The notes beneath the pieces were generated by a model that saw nothing but the letters and a program-made list of their open reading frames with translations, had not been told where the DNA came from and did not search any database. Shown here piece by piece: positions 9,320 through 18,160 of a stretch of 64,000 bases of DNA. The first letter of the stretch is position 1. Each line of letters starts with the position of its first letter. The position numbers and the translations under genes were made by a program. Source of the DNA: Croceibacterium_A sp044506885. GTDB taxonomy: Bacteria; Pseudomonadota; Alphaproteobacteria; Sphingomonadales; Sphingomonadaceae. The DNA lies in assembly GCA_044506885.1 (NCBI GenBank), contig JBIQKC010000004.1, positions 1 to 64,000 on the forward strand. Reading direction: 5' to 3'.

Positions 9320-9408
9320 TTCGTCATTGCGAGGAGCGAAGCGACGAAGCAATCCAGGGCGGTGGGACGATACGCCCTGGATTGCTTCGCTCCGCTCGCA
9401 ATGACGAA
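9320..9408. repeat. Inverted repeat, family A copy 1
   Basis: An 89-base near-perfect palindrome starts TTCGTCATTGCGAG and ends with its complement, CTCGCAATGACGAA. Internal arms AAGCAATCCAGGGCG / CGCCCTGGATTGCTT surround a short loop. A close copy lies at 9816-9904 and a half copy near 53873. It follows hrpB by 19 bases. Such extragenic palindromes are common in Alphaproteobacteria. Confidence 0.85.
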
Positions 9409-9483
9409 CGTTGGACAAGGCTCAGGCAAAGCTGCCGCTTAGAACTCTTGATTTCGGCCGCGTTCCGAACGAAAGGCACAGCC

Positions 9484-9762
9484 ATGCAGGCCCGTATCTT
9501 CCAGCGACCCAGGAACGCCATGCAGTCCGGCAAGGCGCTGACCGACCAGTGGGTGCTCGATTTCGTTCCGGCGGAAGCGAAGAAGCCCGATCCGCTGATG
9601 GGCTGGGCGGGCAGCGGCGACATGCGCCAGCAGGTGCAGTTGCGGTTCCCGAGCCGGGAAGCCGCCGTCGCCTATGCCGAAAAGTACGGGATCGACGCGG
9701 TGGTCCACGGCACGCCGCCCCGGCGGCTGAAGATACAGGCATACGCCGACAACTTTCGGTGA
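9484..9762 (+). CDS. NADH dehydrogenase accessory subunit, NDUFS4-like (ETC complex I subunit)
   Basis: The 92-residue protein matches the 'ETC complex I subunit conserved region' family, the bacterial counterpart of mitochondrial NDUFS4/AQDQ, which sits on the peripheral arm of complex I near the NADH-oxidising module. Diagnostic features are the early QARIFQRPRNAMQSG block, W and F in TDQWVLDF, the DPLMGWAGSGD motif, and a late alternating segment ending KIQAYADNFR. It is nearly full length for bacterial members. The gene is monocistronic and, unusually, framed by two copies of the same inverted repeat. It is far from any nuo operon in this window, as is normal for this gene. Confidence 0.9.
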   Translation: MQARIFQRPRNAMQSGKALTDQWVLDFVPAEAKKPDPLMGWAGSGDMRQQVQLRFPSREAAVAYAEKYGIDAVVHGTPPRRLKIQAYADNFR

Positions 9763-9815
9763 ATCCTCTCCGAACGTGCTTGGGGAGAACTGGGAAGCGG
9801 GCCAGTTTCAACCCT

Positions 9816-9904
9816 TCGTCATTGCGAGCGCAGCGAAGCAATCCAGAGCGTATTGCCCCACCGCTCTGGATTGCTTCGTCACTTCGTTCCTCGCAATGAC
9901 GAGC
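9816..9904. repeat. Inverted repeat, family A copy 2
   Basis: A second family A palindrome, with CGTCATTGCGAGCG and its complement at the ends and AAGCAATCCAGAGCG-type inner arms. With the copy at 9320-9408 it brackets the NDUFS4-like gene. Confidence 0.85.
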
Positions 9905-9976
9905 GGATGGAATTAGACCGCCTCCCTACCGAGGATTGTCTTCCTTGCATTCGCATCCAGCCGCCGCCATATGCGC

Positions 9977-10072
9977 GGCCGGGAGTCGGGCGGACGTTCG
10001 CGTCCGCCAACCTGGTCAGGTCCGGAAGGAAGCAGCCACAACGGATGGCAGCGGGTCGCCCGGCTCCTTTTC
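9977..10072 (+). ncRNA. ffs: Signal recognition particle RNA, small bacterial type (4.5S)
   Basis: The universally conserved SRP domain IV core is present: GGTCAGGTCCGGAAGGAAGC (10014-10033), followed by AGCCACAACGGATG. This forms the asymmetric loop and GNRA-type tetraloop bound by Ffh. A GGGCGGACG-TTCG-CGTCCGCC hairpin lies just 5' of it. Outer arms near 9979 (GCCGGGAG) and 10057 (CGCCCGGCTCC) can pair, giving the roughly 95-nt small form. A TTTTCTCT tract follows. The ends are estimated from pairing and could move by several bases. FtsY, the receptor for this particle, is at 46.5 kb. Confidence 0.88.
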
Positions 10073-10136
10073 TCTCCATGACCCCGGTTTCTTTCTGTCC
10101 ATGACAATGCCGGCTGCACCGCCTACCTAGCGAGGC

Positions 10137-11945
10137 ATGGGTGATTCAGGCGACATGTTCGGCGGCGAACCTGCGGAAGACGGGCAGGAAGAGGTTCAGC
10201 CGACGGCCGCGGAGCTGGAAGCGGCGGGCCAGTCCGCGCTGTTCGGCGCGCCGGCGGAGCCCGCGGCGGCCGATCCGCCGGAGCCGGTCTCCTCGGAACC
10301 CGGTCCAAGCCCGGTCCAGGACAACTCCAAGGCCGCTCCAGCCGCGCAGCCTTACCGCGTGCTGGCTCGTAAATATCGGCCGCAGACCTTCTCCGAGCTG
10401 ATCGGGCAGGAGCCGATGGTGCGCACGCTGGCCAACGCCATCGCGCGCGAGCGGCTGGCGCATGCGTTCCTGATGACCGGCGTGCGCGGGGTGGGCAAGA
10501 CCAGCACCGCGCGGCTGATCGCCAAGGCGCTCAACTGCGTCGGGCCGGACGGCAAGGGCGGGCCGACGATCGATCCGTGTGGGCAGTGCGAGCCGTGCGT
10601 CGCCATCGCCGAAGGCCGCCACATCGACGTGATCGAAATGGACGCCGCCAGCCATACCGGTGTCGACGACGTGCGCGAGATCATCGAGGCGGTACGCTAT
10701 GCCGCGGTCAGTGCGCGCTACAAGATCTACATCGTCGACGAAGTCCACATGTTGAGCCGCAATGCGTTCAACGCCTTGTTGAAGACGCTGGAGGAACCGC
10801 CGGCGCACGTGAAGTTCCTGTTCGCGACGACCGAGGTCGACAAGCTGCCGGTGACGGTGCTGAGCCGCTGCCAGCGCTTCGACCTGCGGCGGATTCCCAA
10901 GGAATTGCTGGAAAGGCAGTTCGCCGAGATCTGCGCGAAGGAAGGGGTCGAGGCGGAGCCGGAAGCGCTGGCGATCATCGCCTCGGCGGCGGAAGGATCG
11001 AGCCGCGACGGGCTCTCGATCCTCGACCAGGCGATTGCCCATGCGGACCTGGAGGCCGACGGCAAGGTTACGGCCGAGCGGGTGCGCGGAATGCTGGGGC
11101 TGGCGGACAAGTCCGCGCTGCGGCGGCTCTACGGCGCGCTGCTGGAAGGCGAGCCGCAGGCGCTGCTGGCCGAAGTCGAGCGGCAATACGCCTATGGCGT
11201 CGAGCCGCTGGCGCTGATGCGCGCGCTGATGGACCTGACCCACCGGATAGCGGTGACGCAAGTGGGTGGGGCGGGCGCGGATGCGCCTTCGGCCGAGGAG
11301 CGCGAGGCGATCGAAGGCTGGGCCGGGCGGCTTTCGCCGGGGCAGGTCCACCGGCTGTGGCAACTGCTGCTGAAAGGCCACGACGAAGTGCGCGGCGCGC
11401 CCGATCCGCTGGTCTCGGCGCAGATGGCGCTGCTGCGGGTGCTGCACGCGAGCGACCTGCCCGATCCGGGGACGCTGGCGAAGCAGTTGACCGAACTGGC
11501 GGCAAGCGCGGCTCCATCTGCTGGTGCGGGCGGCGGAGGGGCGGATGCGCCGGTCGCGCGCGTGGACTGGCGCGAGTTGTGCGATGCGGTGGAGCGCGAA
11601 GGGCGCTTGCGGGTCGCCAGCATGATGCGCGACTGGGTGCGGGTGATCGACCTCGCGCCCGGCAGGCTGGTCTATTCGCTGGCGCCGGGGCTGACCGACG
11701 ATCCCGCCGCCGAACTGCGCGACGCGTTGCTGCGGGCCACCGGCGAGCGCTGGCAAGTGGAGCGCGGCGAGGGAGAGGGCGGACCGACACTGCGCGAGCA
11801 GGGCGAGGCCGCAAAGGCCGCCGACGCCGAGCGCATCCGCAAGCATCCGCTGGTGGAAGCGGCCTTCGCCGCCTTCCCCGATGCCGAAATCATCGCCGAG
11901 GACGACACGCCGAGAGGCGAACGAAACTGGAGCAAGAGCGCATGA
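10137..11945 (+). CDS. dnaX: DNA polymerase III subunit gamma/tau
   Basis: The 602-residue clamp-loader ATPase organises the replicative polymerase. An N-terminal acidic, Ala/Pro-rich extension (about 1-70) precedes the AAA+ core. Visible there are LARKYRPQTFSELIGQ, Walker A GVRGVGKTS (about 118-126), a zinc-knuckle run of cysteines after LNCVGPDG, Walker B YIVDEVHMLS, and sensor ATTEVDKLPVTVLSRCQ. The C-terminal third is the tau extension. No slippery heptamer was seen, so a short gamma form by frameshifting is unlikely. The start follows the SRP RNA by about 65 bases. Its stop overlaps the ATG of ybaB by four bases. Confidence 0.95.
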   Translation: MGDSGDMFGGEPAEDGQEEVQPTAAELEAAGQSALFGAPAEPAAADPPEPVSSEPGPSPVQDNSKAAPAAQPYRVLARKYRPQTFSELIGQEPMVRTLANAIARERLAHAFLMTGVRGVGKTSTARLIAKALNCVGPDGKGGPTIDPCGQCEPCVAIAEGRHIDVIEMDAASHTGVDDVREIIEAVRYAAVSARYKIYIVDEVHMLSRNAFNALLKTLEEPPAHVKFLFATTEVDKLPVTVLSRCQRFDLRRIPKELLERQFAEICAKEGVEAEPEALAIIASAAEGSSRDGLSILDQAIAHADLEADGKVTAERVRGMLGLADKSALRRLYGALLEGEPQALLAEVERQYAYGVEPLALMRALMDLTHRIAVTQVGGAGADAPSAEEREAIEGWAGRLSPGQVHRLWQLLLKGHDEVRGAPDPLVSAQMALLRVLHASDLPDPGTLAKQLTELAASAAPSAGAGGGGADAPVARVDWRELCDAVEREGRLRVASMMRDWVRVIDLAPGRLVYSLAPGLTDDPAAELRDALLRATGERWQVERGEGEGGPTLREQGEAAKAADAERIRKHPLVEAAFAAFPDAEIIAEDDTPRGERNWSKSA

Positions 11946-12283
11946 AGTCGATGGAAGAGATGATGCAGGCGGCGCAGAAGGCCGCCGAGACGATCCAGAA
12001 GCAGATGAACGAGGCCCAGGCCAAGCTCGATTCGATCGAGGTCGAAGGCGTGGCGGGCGGCGGGCTGGTGAAGATCCGCTGCACCGCCAAGGGCCGCATC
12101 CTCGGCGTGTCGATCGACGACAGCCTGATCGTGCCGCAAGACAAGCAGATCCTGGAGGATCTGGTGACGGCGGCGTTCAACGACGCGCGCGCCAAGGCCG
12201 ATCAGGCCGCCGGGCGCGAGATGCAGGCGATCCAGCAAGGGATGGGCCTGCCGCCGGGCTTCGACATCCCTGGACTCGGCTGA
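11942..12283 (+). CDS. YbaB/EbfC family nucleoid-associated protein
   Basis: The 113-residue protein belongs to the YbaB/EbfC DNA-binding family, usually encoded next to dnaX. It has an N-terminal amphipathic, coiled-coil-prone helix (1-30), then EVEGVAGGGLVKIRCTAKGRILGVSID and a C-terminal helix ending with MGLPPGFDIPGLG. Start and dnaX stop overlap as ATGA, so the two are probably translationally coupled. Normally recR follows, but here a gene on the opposite strand does. Confidence 0.93.
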   Translation: MKSMEEMMQAAQKAAETIQKQMNEAQAKLDSIEVEGVAGGGLVKIRCTAKGRILGVSIDDSLIVPQDKQILEDLVTAAFNDARAKADQAAGREMQAIQQGMGLPPGFDIPGLG

Positions 12284-12323
12284 GGTCCCGGAGCACGCGA
12301 AGGCGCGCCGCCGGCGCGGAGCG

Positions 12324-13637
12324 TCAGAGCTTCGGATCGGGCGGGGCTGCGACGAGACGCGGCGGCGCGGCATTGGATGCGCTCGATTGCGTCATCTGCG
12401 TCCCGTTGCCCAGCTCGCCGCCGGAACACGACAGGTGCTTGTCGATGCAGTTGGCGATCCACGTCTCCAGCGTGTCGTCGTCCCACGCGCCGAACCAGTC
12501 GGAATGGAACGTCATGCCCGATGTCATCGGGGCCATTCCGGCCATGCGGTCGGACGAGAAGTACCACGTTTTGACCGTAGGCGAGGTGTTGCCCGAGCGG
12601 TCGAGCGTGTCGTCCGTGTCATACCATACGCCGACCGTGAAGGTCGGGATGCGATAAGGATGCGTTGCCGGGCAGGGCGCGCTGCCGATGGCGTATGCCA
12701 TGTGCGAGCGGTGATCCGGGCTGTCGAGGTCGCGCCCGTTCCAGCAGCCCGGCGCGCTCACCATCGCGCCGATCCGCGCGCCGGTGGGGCAGTTCTTCGC
12801 CGCTTCGGGCAGGGTCTTGTAATGTCCCGGCACCGCGCCGGGCCCGTCGCAGTTGAAATGCACGGTGGTCGATCCGCCGCCCGGCAAAGTGCCGGACATC
12901 GTGCGTCCGAAGACGTAGCGCAGCCCGCGCGGCAGGCCGATGCAGCCCGCGCCTTCCTTGCACCGGGGGTCAGATTGCGGGTAGCGCTTGTAGTAGATCG
13001 AGATGCTTTGCGGCATGACGACCTGGCCCTGGCCGTTCATCAGCGCGGGCACCCAGTATGCCGAGCGGTTGAGCGCGTTGCGGCAGGAGCTTTCGCCGGT
13101 CTTGCGCAGCGATTCGTAGGTCGAGTTGCCGTCGGCCAGCGTGTTGCCGAAGAACATATGCAGATGCGATCGGCCCGGCTGACCGGGGTAGACGATCGGA
13201 TCGTCGTAGGCGAGGTGGGTCGCCGTGCAGTGAAAGCGGAACGCGCCCACGGGGTCGCTGCCCATCGACTTCGGGATGTTGCCCTGGCCCCACGCGGGTG
13301 TGAGCATGTTCGCCGTCGCGAAGTTGGTCGGGATAGCCGCGAGCTGCGGGAAGCCTTCATCCGTGACGACGCCCACCGGAGGGGCGCCGACCTGTGGCGC
13401 GGACGGAGCGGGCGTTGGCGCAGGGGTCTCCGTCGGCGCGGGCGTCGGGGTTTCCGCCGGAGTGGGCGTGGGTGCGGGGGTTTCGTCCGGAACGTGGACC
13501 GTTCCGCCGGTCGAGCCGCCCGTTCCGCCGGTCGAACCGCTCGCTCCGCCGGTCGAACTCGTTGCGCTTTCCCCTCCGCATCCGAAGACCAAAAGCATTG
13601 CCGACGCCGCGAGGGAGGTCGTCCAACGGTTTCTCAA
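12324..13637 (-). CDS. DUF1996 domain protein, probably exported
   Basis: The 437-residue protein has a signal-like N-terminus with a Cys in LVFGC (about 17-21). This is a weak lipobox because of Phe at -2. A low-complexity linker follows: Ser/Gly/Thr repeats, then about 40 residues of Pro-Ala-Thr. The body (about 90-400) carries DUF1996 features such as SHLHMFFGN, PQSISIYYKRYP, NCPTG and PDHRSHMAY. The family is unassigned and also common in fungi and actinobacteria. TTG 13637 was chosen because GGAGGA lies five bases upstream. It converges on ybaB. A surface role is inferred only from export and the linker. Confidence 0.72.
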   Translation of the reverse strand: MRNRWTTSLAASAMLLVFGCGGESATSSTGGASGSTGGTGGSTGGTVHVPDETPAPTPTPAETPTPAPTETPAPTPAPSAPQVGAPPVGVVTDEGFPQLAAIPTNFATANMLTPAWGQGNIPKSMGSDPVGAFRFHCTATHLAYDDPIVYPGQPGRSHLHMFFGNTLADGNSTYESLRKTGESSCRNALNRSAYWVPALMNGQGQVVMPQSISIYYKRYPQSDPRCKEGAGCIGLPRGLRYVFGRTMSGTLPGGGSTTVHFNCDGPGAVPGHYKTLPEAAKNCPTGARIGAMVSAPGCWNGRDLDSPDHRSHMAYAIGSAPCPATHPYRIPTFTVGVWYDTDDTLDRSGNTSPTVKTWYFSSDRMAGMAPMTSGMTFHSDWFGAWDDDTLETWIANCIDKHLSCSGGELGNGTQMTQSSASNAAPPRLVAAPPDPKL

Positions 13638-13875
13638 GGCTGTCCTCCAGCGCAAAAATTGGTGAATGGGCTATCTCGCCGCGAGCCTAATTTCGGCTTA
13701 CCGAAGATGGTTAACGGCCGGAGACGAATGCGCCCGGATGCGGCGGCGCTGCGGCGGAGCGCCGCTTCGCGCCGCCAGGCGTGGGGAGCGGAGGCCATTC
13801 CCTCGCCGCAAGGCATACCTATCTAGACTGCGATCGCGGCGGGCATCCACGGCGCCGCCGCGCAGGAGAAGCACG

Positions 13876-14745
13876 ATGACCAAGACCGTTCTCGGCCGCG
13901 CCGGGACCGACCGCCGCCACTGGGTGGGCGACGGCTTTCCGGTGCGCTCGCTGTTTTCCTACAATACGCTGGGCGAGCGGATCAGTCCGTTCCTGCTGCT
14001 TGACTACGCCGGCCCGCACGTGTTCGAGCCGACCGGGGCCCGCCGCGGCGTGGGCCAGCATCCGCATCGCGGGTTCGAGACGGTGACGATCGTCTACGAC
14101 GGCGAGGTCGAGCATCGCGATTCGGCCGGCAACGGCGGAGTGATCGGGCCCGGCGACGTGCAGTGGATGACCGCGGCCGGCGGCATCCTGCACGAGGAGT
14201 ATCATTCGCCGGCCTTCGCGCGCACCGGCGGGCCGTTCCGCATGGTCCAGCTGTGGGTCAACCTGCCAGCGAAGGACAAGATGGCGCCGGGCGCATATCA
14301 GGGCATCACCGCCGACACGATCCCGTCGGTCGACCTCCCCGGCGGCGCGGGTGCGGCGCGGATCATCGCGGGCGAGTTCGATGGCGTAAAGGGCCCGGCG
14401 CATACGTTCACGCCGGTCAACGTGTGGGACTTGCGCCTGAACCGCGATGCCGACGCCGCGCTCGACCTGCCGGACGGCCATACCTCGATGCTGGTCGTGC
14501 TTTCGGGCCACGTCACCATCGACGGGAGCGAGCCTGCCGGCGAAGGCGAAGTGATCCTGCTCAGCCGCGAGGGGAGCGAAGTCGCGCTCCATGCCGATGG
14601 CGATGCGACGCTGCTGGTCCTGACCGGCGAGCCGATCGACGAGCCGATCGTCGGTTACGGCCCGTTCGTGATGAACAGCGAGGCCGAGATCCGCGAAGCG
14701 ATCGAGGACTTCAACAGCGGCAGGTTCGCCGTGCAGGCGGCCTGA
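13876..14745 (+). CDS. Pirin family protein
   Basis: This 289-residue bicupin has the pirin signature: metal ligands HPHRGFETVTIV (two His, then Glu), a third His in HRDSAG, and WMTAAGGILHEEY in the N-terminal cupin. The second cupin (about 170-280) lacks metal ligands, as usual. Bacterial pirins have quercetinase or regulatory roles; the function here cannot be specified. The ATG at 13876 follows AGGAGA at ideal spacing. It is divergent from the DUF1996 gene and 157 bases before lon. Confidence 0.88.
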   Translation: MTKTVLGRAGTDRRHWVGDGFPVRSLFSYNTLGERISPFLLLDYAGPHVFEPTGARRGVGQHPHRGFETVTIVYDGEVEHRDSAGNGGVIGPGDVQWMTAAGGILHEEYHSPAFARTGGPFRMVQLWVNLPAKDKMAPGAYQGITADTIPSVDLPGGAGAARIIAGEFDGVKGPAHTFTPVNVWDLRLNRDADAALDLPDGHTSMLVVLSGHVTIDGSEPAGEGEVILLSREGSEVALHADGDATLLVLTGEPIDEPIVGYGPFVMNSEAEIREAIEDFNSGRFAVQAA

Positions 14746-14902
14746 GGCCGGACGTTAGACAGGGTCTGGGGGCGGGGGCGGCGATGCCGTCTCCGCCCGC
14801 ATCCACAGCCGCGCCGCGATGCGGCATTGCGGCGGTGCGGCCAGACCCCCATATTCAGCACGAATGGCCGGTTCCCGCGGCCGGAATGGATTTTTGAGCC
14901 TT

Positions 14903-17299
14903 ATGAACCAGTCGTATCCCCTGCTTCCCCTGCGCGACATCGTGGTGTTTCCCGGCATGGTCGTCCCCCTGTTCGTGGGGCGCGACAAGTCGGTGGCCGC
15001 GCTCGAGGCGGCGATGGAAGGAAGCAAGGACATCTTCCTGCTGGCGCAGCTCGATCCCGGCTGCGACGATCCGTTGCGCGACGACCTCTATGACGTGGGC
15101 GTGATCGCGCAGGTGTTGCAGCTTCTGAAGCTGCCCGACGGCACGGTGCGCGTGCTGGTCGAAGGGCAGGCGCGGGCGCGGTTGCAGGCTCTGGCGGAGC
15201 ACGACGACCATGTTTCCGCCGAAGTGGAGGCGATCGACGAGGAGGCGGCTTCGGGCAACGAAGTCGCCGCCATGATGCGCTCGGCGCTCGACCAGTTCGC
15301 CGACTATGCCAAGCACAACAAGAAGCTGCCCGACGACGTCGAGGACGAGCTGGCAGGGATCGACGACGCGGGCAGGCTGGCGGACGCCATCGCCGGCGCG
15401 TTGCAGGCCAAGGTTTCCACCAAGCAGTCGCTGCTGACCGAACCCGATCCGCTGAAACGGCTGGAAATGGTCTATTCGGTAATGGAAGGCGAGCTGTCGG
15501 TGCTCCAGGTCGAGCGCAAGATCCGCGGCCGCGTGAAGCGGCAGATGGAGAAGACGCAGCGCGAGTATTATCTGAACGAGCAGCTCAAGGCGATTCAGAA
15601 CGAGCTCGGCGGCGGCGAGGGCGAGGAAGGCGACGAGATCGCCGAGTTGCAGCAGAAGATCGACACGCTGAAGCTGTCGAAGGAAGCGCGCGCCAAGGCC
15701 GCGACCGAGCTCAAGAAGCTCAAGACCATGCAGCCGATGAGCGCCGAGGCGACCGTGGTGCGCAACTATCTCGACGTGCTGCTGGGCCTGCCGTGGGGCA
15801 AGAAGAGCCGGCTAAAAAAGGACATCGCCAAGGCGCAGGAAATCCTCGACGAGGATCACTACGCGCTGGAGAAGGTCAAGGACCGCATCGTCGAATACCT
15901 GGCGGTGCAGGCGCGGACCAACAAGCTCAAGGGGCCGATCCTGTGCCTGGTCGGCCCGCCCGGCGTGGGCAAGACCAGCCTGGGCAAGTCGATCGCCAAG
16001 GCGACCGGACGCGAATTCGTGCGCCAGTCGCTGGGCGGCGTGCGCGACGAGGCGGAAATCCGCGGCCACCGGCGCACCTATATCGGCTCGCTGCCGGGCA
16101 AGATCGTCACCAACCTGCGCCGCGCGGGCGCGAGCAATCCGCTGTTCCTGCTCGACGAGATCGACAAGCTGGGGCAGGATTTCCGGGGCGATCCGGCATC
16201 GGCGCTGCTGGAAGTTCTGGATCCTGAACAGAACGCCAAATTCCAGGACCATTACCTGGAGCTCGACATCGACCTTAGCGACGTGATGTTCGTGACCACC
16301 GCGAACTCGCTCAACCTGCCGCAGCCGTTGCTCGACCGGATGGAGATCATCCGGCTGGAAGGCTATACCGAGGACGAGAAGGTCGAGATCGCCCAGCGGC
16401 ACCTGATCGCCAAGCAGATCGAGGCGCACGGGCTGAAGGAGGGCGAGTTCGAGCTGACCGAGGCCGGACTGCGCGACCTGATCCGCTATTACACCCGCGA
16501 GGCCGGGGTGCGCACGCTGGAGCGCGAGATCGCGCGGCTGGCGCGCAAGAGCCTGCGGCAGATCCTCGAAGGCAAGGCGACGAGCGTGGTGGTCGCGCCG
16601 GACAACCTCGGCGAGTTCGCCGGGGTGCGCAAGTTCCGCCACGGCATGTCTGACGACGAGGCGCAGGTCGGCGCGGTGACCGGGCTCGCCTGGACAGAAG
16701 TCGGCGGCGAGCTGCTGACGATCGAAAGCGTGACCACTCCCGGCAAGGGCGAGATCCGCACCACCGGCAAGCTGGGCGAAGTGATGAACGAAAGCGTCGC
16801 CGCCGCGTTCAGCTTCGTCAAGGCGCGCGCGCCGGCCTATGGCATCAAGCCGTCGATCTTCCAGCGCAAGAACGTCCACATCCACTTGCCCGAAGGCGCG
16901 GTGCCGAAGGACGGACCGAGCGCCGGGATCGGCATGGTCACCTCGATCGTCTCGACGCTGACCGGCATCGCCGTGCGGCCGGATGTGGCCATGACCGGCG
17001 AAGTGACGCTGCGCGGCCGGGTGCTGCCGATCGGCGGACTGAAGGAAAAGCTGCTGGCGGCGCTGCGCGGCGGCATCGAGACGGTGCTGATCCCGCAGGA
17101 GAACGAGAAGGATCTGGCGGAGATTCCGGCCAACGTGAAGGACGCGCTGACCATCGTCCCCGTGAGCCATGTGGACGAGGTTCTGCGGCATGCGCTGGTT
17201 TCCACGCCGAGCGCGATCGAATGGACCGAGGCCGACGATCTGGCGAGCCAGCCGGGCCCGTCCGCCGCGTCCGCTCCGTCCCCGTCGATTCCGCACTGA
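14903..17299 (+). CDS. lon: ATP-dependent protease La
   Basis: The 798-residue cytoplasmic AAA+ protease removes misfolded and short-lived regulatory proteins. It shows the Lon N-domain (YPLLPLRDIVVFPGMVVPLFVGR), a coiled region (about 200-300), Walker A GPPGVGKTSLGK (about 352), Walker B LFLLDEIDKL, and the proteolytic Ser-Lys dyad. The Ser is in PKDGPSAGI (about 675) and the Lys in GGLKEKLLAA (about 718). Length is normal. The C-terminus adds a Ser/Pro-rich tail. ATG 14903 was preferred over an in-frame upstream extension because homologues begin at MNQSYPLLPLRD-like sequence. In Caulobacter this protease degrades cell-cycle regulators. Confidence 0.97.
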   Translation: MNQSYPLLPLRDIVVFPGMVVPLFVGRDKSVAALEAAMEGSKDIFLLAQLDPGCDDPLRDDLYDVGVIAQVLQLLKLPDGTVRVLVEGQARARLQALAEHDDHVSAEVEAIDEEAASGNEVAAMMRSALDQFADYAKHNKKLPDDVEDELAGIDDAGRLADAIAGALQAKVSTKQSLLTEPDPLKRLEMVYSVMEGELSVLQVERKIRGRVKRQMEKTQREYYLNEQLKAIQNELGGGEGEEGDEIAELQQKIDTLKLSKEARAKAATELKKLKTMQPMSAEATVVRNYLDVLLGLPWGKKSRLKKDIAKAQEILDEDHYALEKVKDRIVEYLAVQARTNKLKGPILCLVGPPGVGKTSLGKSIAKATGREFVRQSLGGVRDEAEIRGHRRTYIGSLPGKIVTNLRRAGASNPLFLLDEIDKLGQDFRGDPASALLEVLDPEQNAKFQDHYLELDIDLSDVMFVTTANSLNLPQPLLDRMEIIRLEGYTEDEKVEIAQRHLIAKQIEAHGLKEGEFELTEAGLRDLIRYYTREAGVRTLEREIARLARKSLRQILEGKATSVVVAPDNLGEFAGVRKFRHGMSDDEAQVGAVTGLAWTEVGGELLTIESVTTPGKGEIRTTGKLGEVMNESVAAAFSFVKARAPAYGIKPSIFQRKNVHIHLPEGAVPKDGPSAGIGMVTSIVSTLTGIAVRPDVAMTGEVTLRGRVLPIGGLKEKLLAALRGGIETVLIPQENEKDLAEIPANVKDALTIVPVSHVDEVLRHALVSTPSAIEWTEADDLASQPGPSAASAPSPSIPH

Positions 17300-17459
17300 G
17301 GGGGCGAAAGCGGCTACCGGCGTGTTGCGGCGCAGCGAATCGGACGGCGGCTGGTAGCGTTAACCATCGCTGCCGCTTGGCGCGCAGGCCGCGATGGCGC
17401 GCGCCGCCGCCAAAGGCCGGTAAAATGCCGCAATTCTGCGCCGGAGCGAGGGATTGCCT

Positions 17460-17488
17460 TTGACACTGACGGCAAAACTCGCTCAATT
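17460..17488 (+). promoter_or_regulatory. Candidate sigma-70 promoter for hupB
   Basis: A perfect -35 TTGACA (17460-17465) is followed after 17 bases by a weak -10 TCAATT (17483-17488), about 65 bases before the hupB start. The rest of the 257-base lon-hupB interval shows nothing recognisable. Confidence 0.4.
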
Positions 17489-17556
17489 CCTCGGCAATCG
17501 CGAGGCGATTCAAATCCTATTTTCGCAAACACAAGCTTGAGGGGGTTCTTCCGGCA

Positions 17557-17829
17557 ATGAACAAGAATGAACTGATCGGCGCCGTCGCGGAAGCGAGCGG
17601 GCTTTCGCGCAGCGATGCGACCAAGGCCGTCGAAGGCGTGTTCGACACCATCACCGGCACGCTGGCGCGCGGCGACGAGGTTCGTCTCGTAGGCTTCGGC
17701 ACGTTCTCCGTGGCAAAGCGCAAGGCTTCGACCGGCCGTAACCCCCGCACCGGCGAGCCGATGACGATCAAGGCCTCCACGCAGCCGAAGTTCAAGGCCG
17801 GCAAGGGCCTCAAGGATTCGGTGAACTGA
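17557..17829 (+). CDS. hupB: DNA-binding protein HU
   Basis: The 90-residue histone-like protein matches HU at full length. MNKNELIGAVAEASGLSRSDATKAVEGVFDTI forms the helical dimer body. GFGTFSVAKRKASTGRNPRTG with the intercalating Arg-Asn-Pro forms the beta-arm, and the C-terminus is KFKAGKGLKDSVN. It bends and compacts DNA as a dimer. It follows lon, as in many proteobacteria, but has its own promoter-like sequence and a strong terminator. Confidence 0.97.
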   Translation: MNKNELIGAVAEASGLSRSDATKAVEGVFDTITGTLARGDEVRLVGFGTFSVAKRKASTGRNPRTGEPMTIKASTQPKFKAGKGLKDSVN

Positions 17830-17872
17830 CGGGCCGGACCGCCCGACGACGGCGGTCCAGCTTCCGGAACAG

Positions 17873-17907
17873 AAAGGGCCGCTCCGACCGGGGGCGGCCC
17901 TTTTCTT
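17873..17907 (+). terminator. Intrinsic terminator of hupB
   Basis: An AAAGGGCCGC stem pairs with GCGGCCCTTTT across a short loop and ends in a T-rich tract (TTTTCTTT). It lies 44 bases after the hupB stop. Confidence 0.85.
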
Positions 17908-17950
17908 TGGCGATTGTATCTGTTGCAAACACGGGGAGCCGCTTTTCGCC

Positions 17951-18103
17951 TTCGTCATCCCGAACTTGTTTGTGCAGGCACAGCTTCGCTTCCAGGGTCC
18001 ATCGGACCGCACGTCCGCGTATCGGACGAGAGTTCCGCGTGGGTGGAAAAAATGGATCCCGGAAGCGAAGCTGTGCCTGCACAAACGAGTTCAGGGTGAC
18101 GAA
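17951..18103. repeat. Large MITE-like palindrome (153 bp)
   Basis: Two arms of about 52 bases (17951-18002 and 18052-18103) are reverse complements with only about six mismatches. The ends are TTCGTCA and TGACGAA, and the core of each arm is the 20-base GTGCAGGCACAGCTTCGCTT or its complement. The roughly 50-base loop has further self-complementarity. No coding capacity. It fills the hupB-lipoprotein gap. Confidence 0.85.
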
Positions 18104-18160
18104 TGAGGGTAAGGTAGGTCCGGAAGCGGTTACAATCTATGCAATCGCCTTCTCTCCCGC

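Noticed and set aside
3911..9418. An 1835-codon open frame on the minus strand and many other long overlapping frames
   Set aside because: They are GC-bias shadows of real genes. Their translations are Arg/Pro/Ala-rich and match no family, while the opposite or shifted frame carries clear domains.
9320..9904. CRISPR array suggested by repeated units
   Set aside because: Only two copies, each itself a long palindrome, separated by a protein gene; no regular spacers and no cas genes.
10137..11945. Programmed frameshift in dnaX giving a gamma subunit
   Set aside because: No A-rich slippery heptamer or downstream structure was seen; only the full-length tau-type product is supported.
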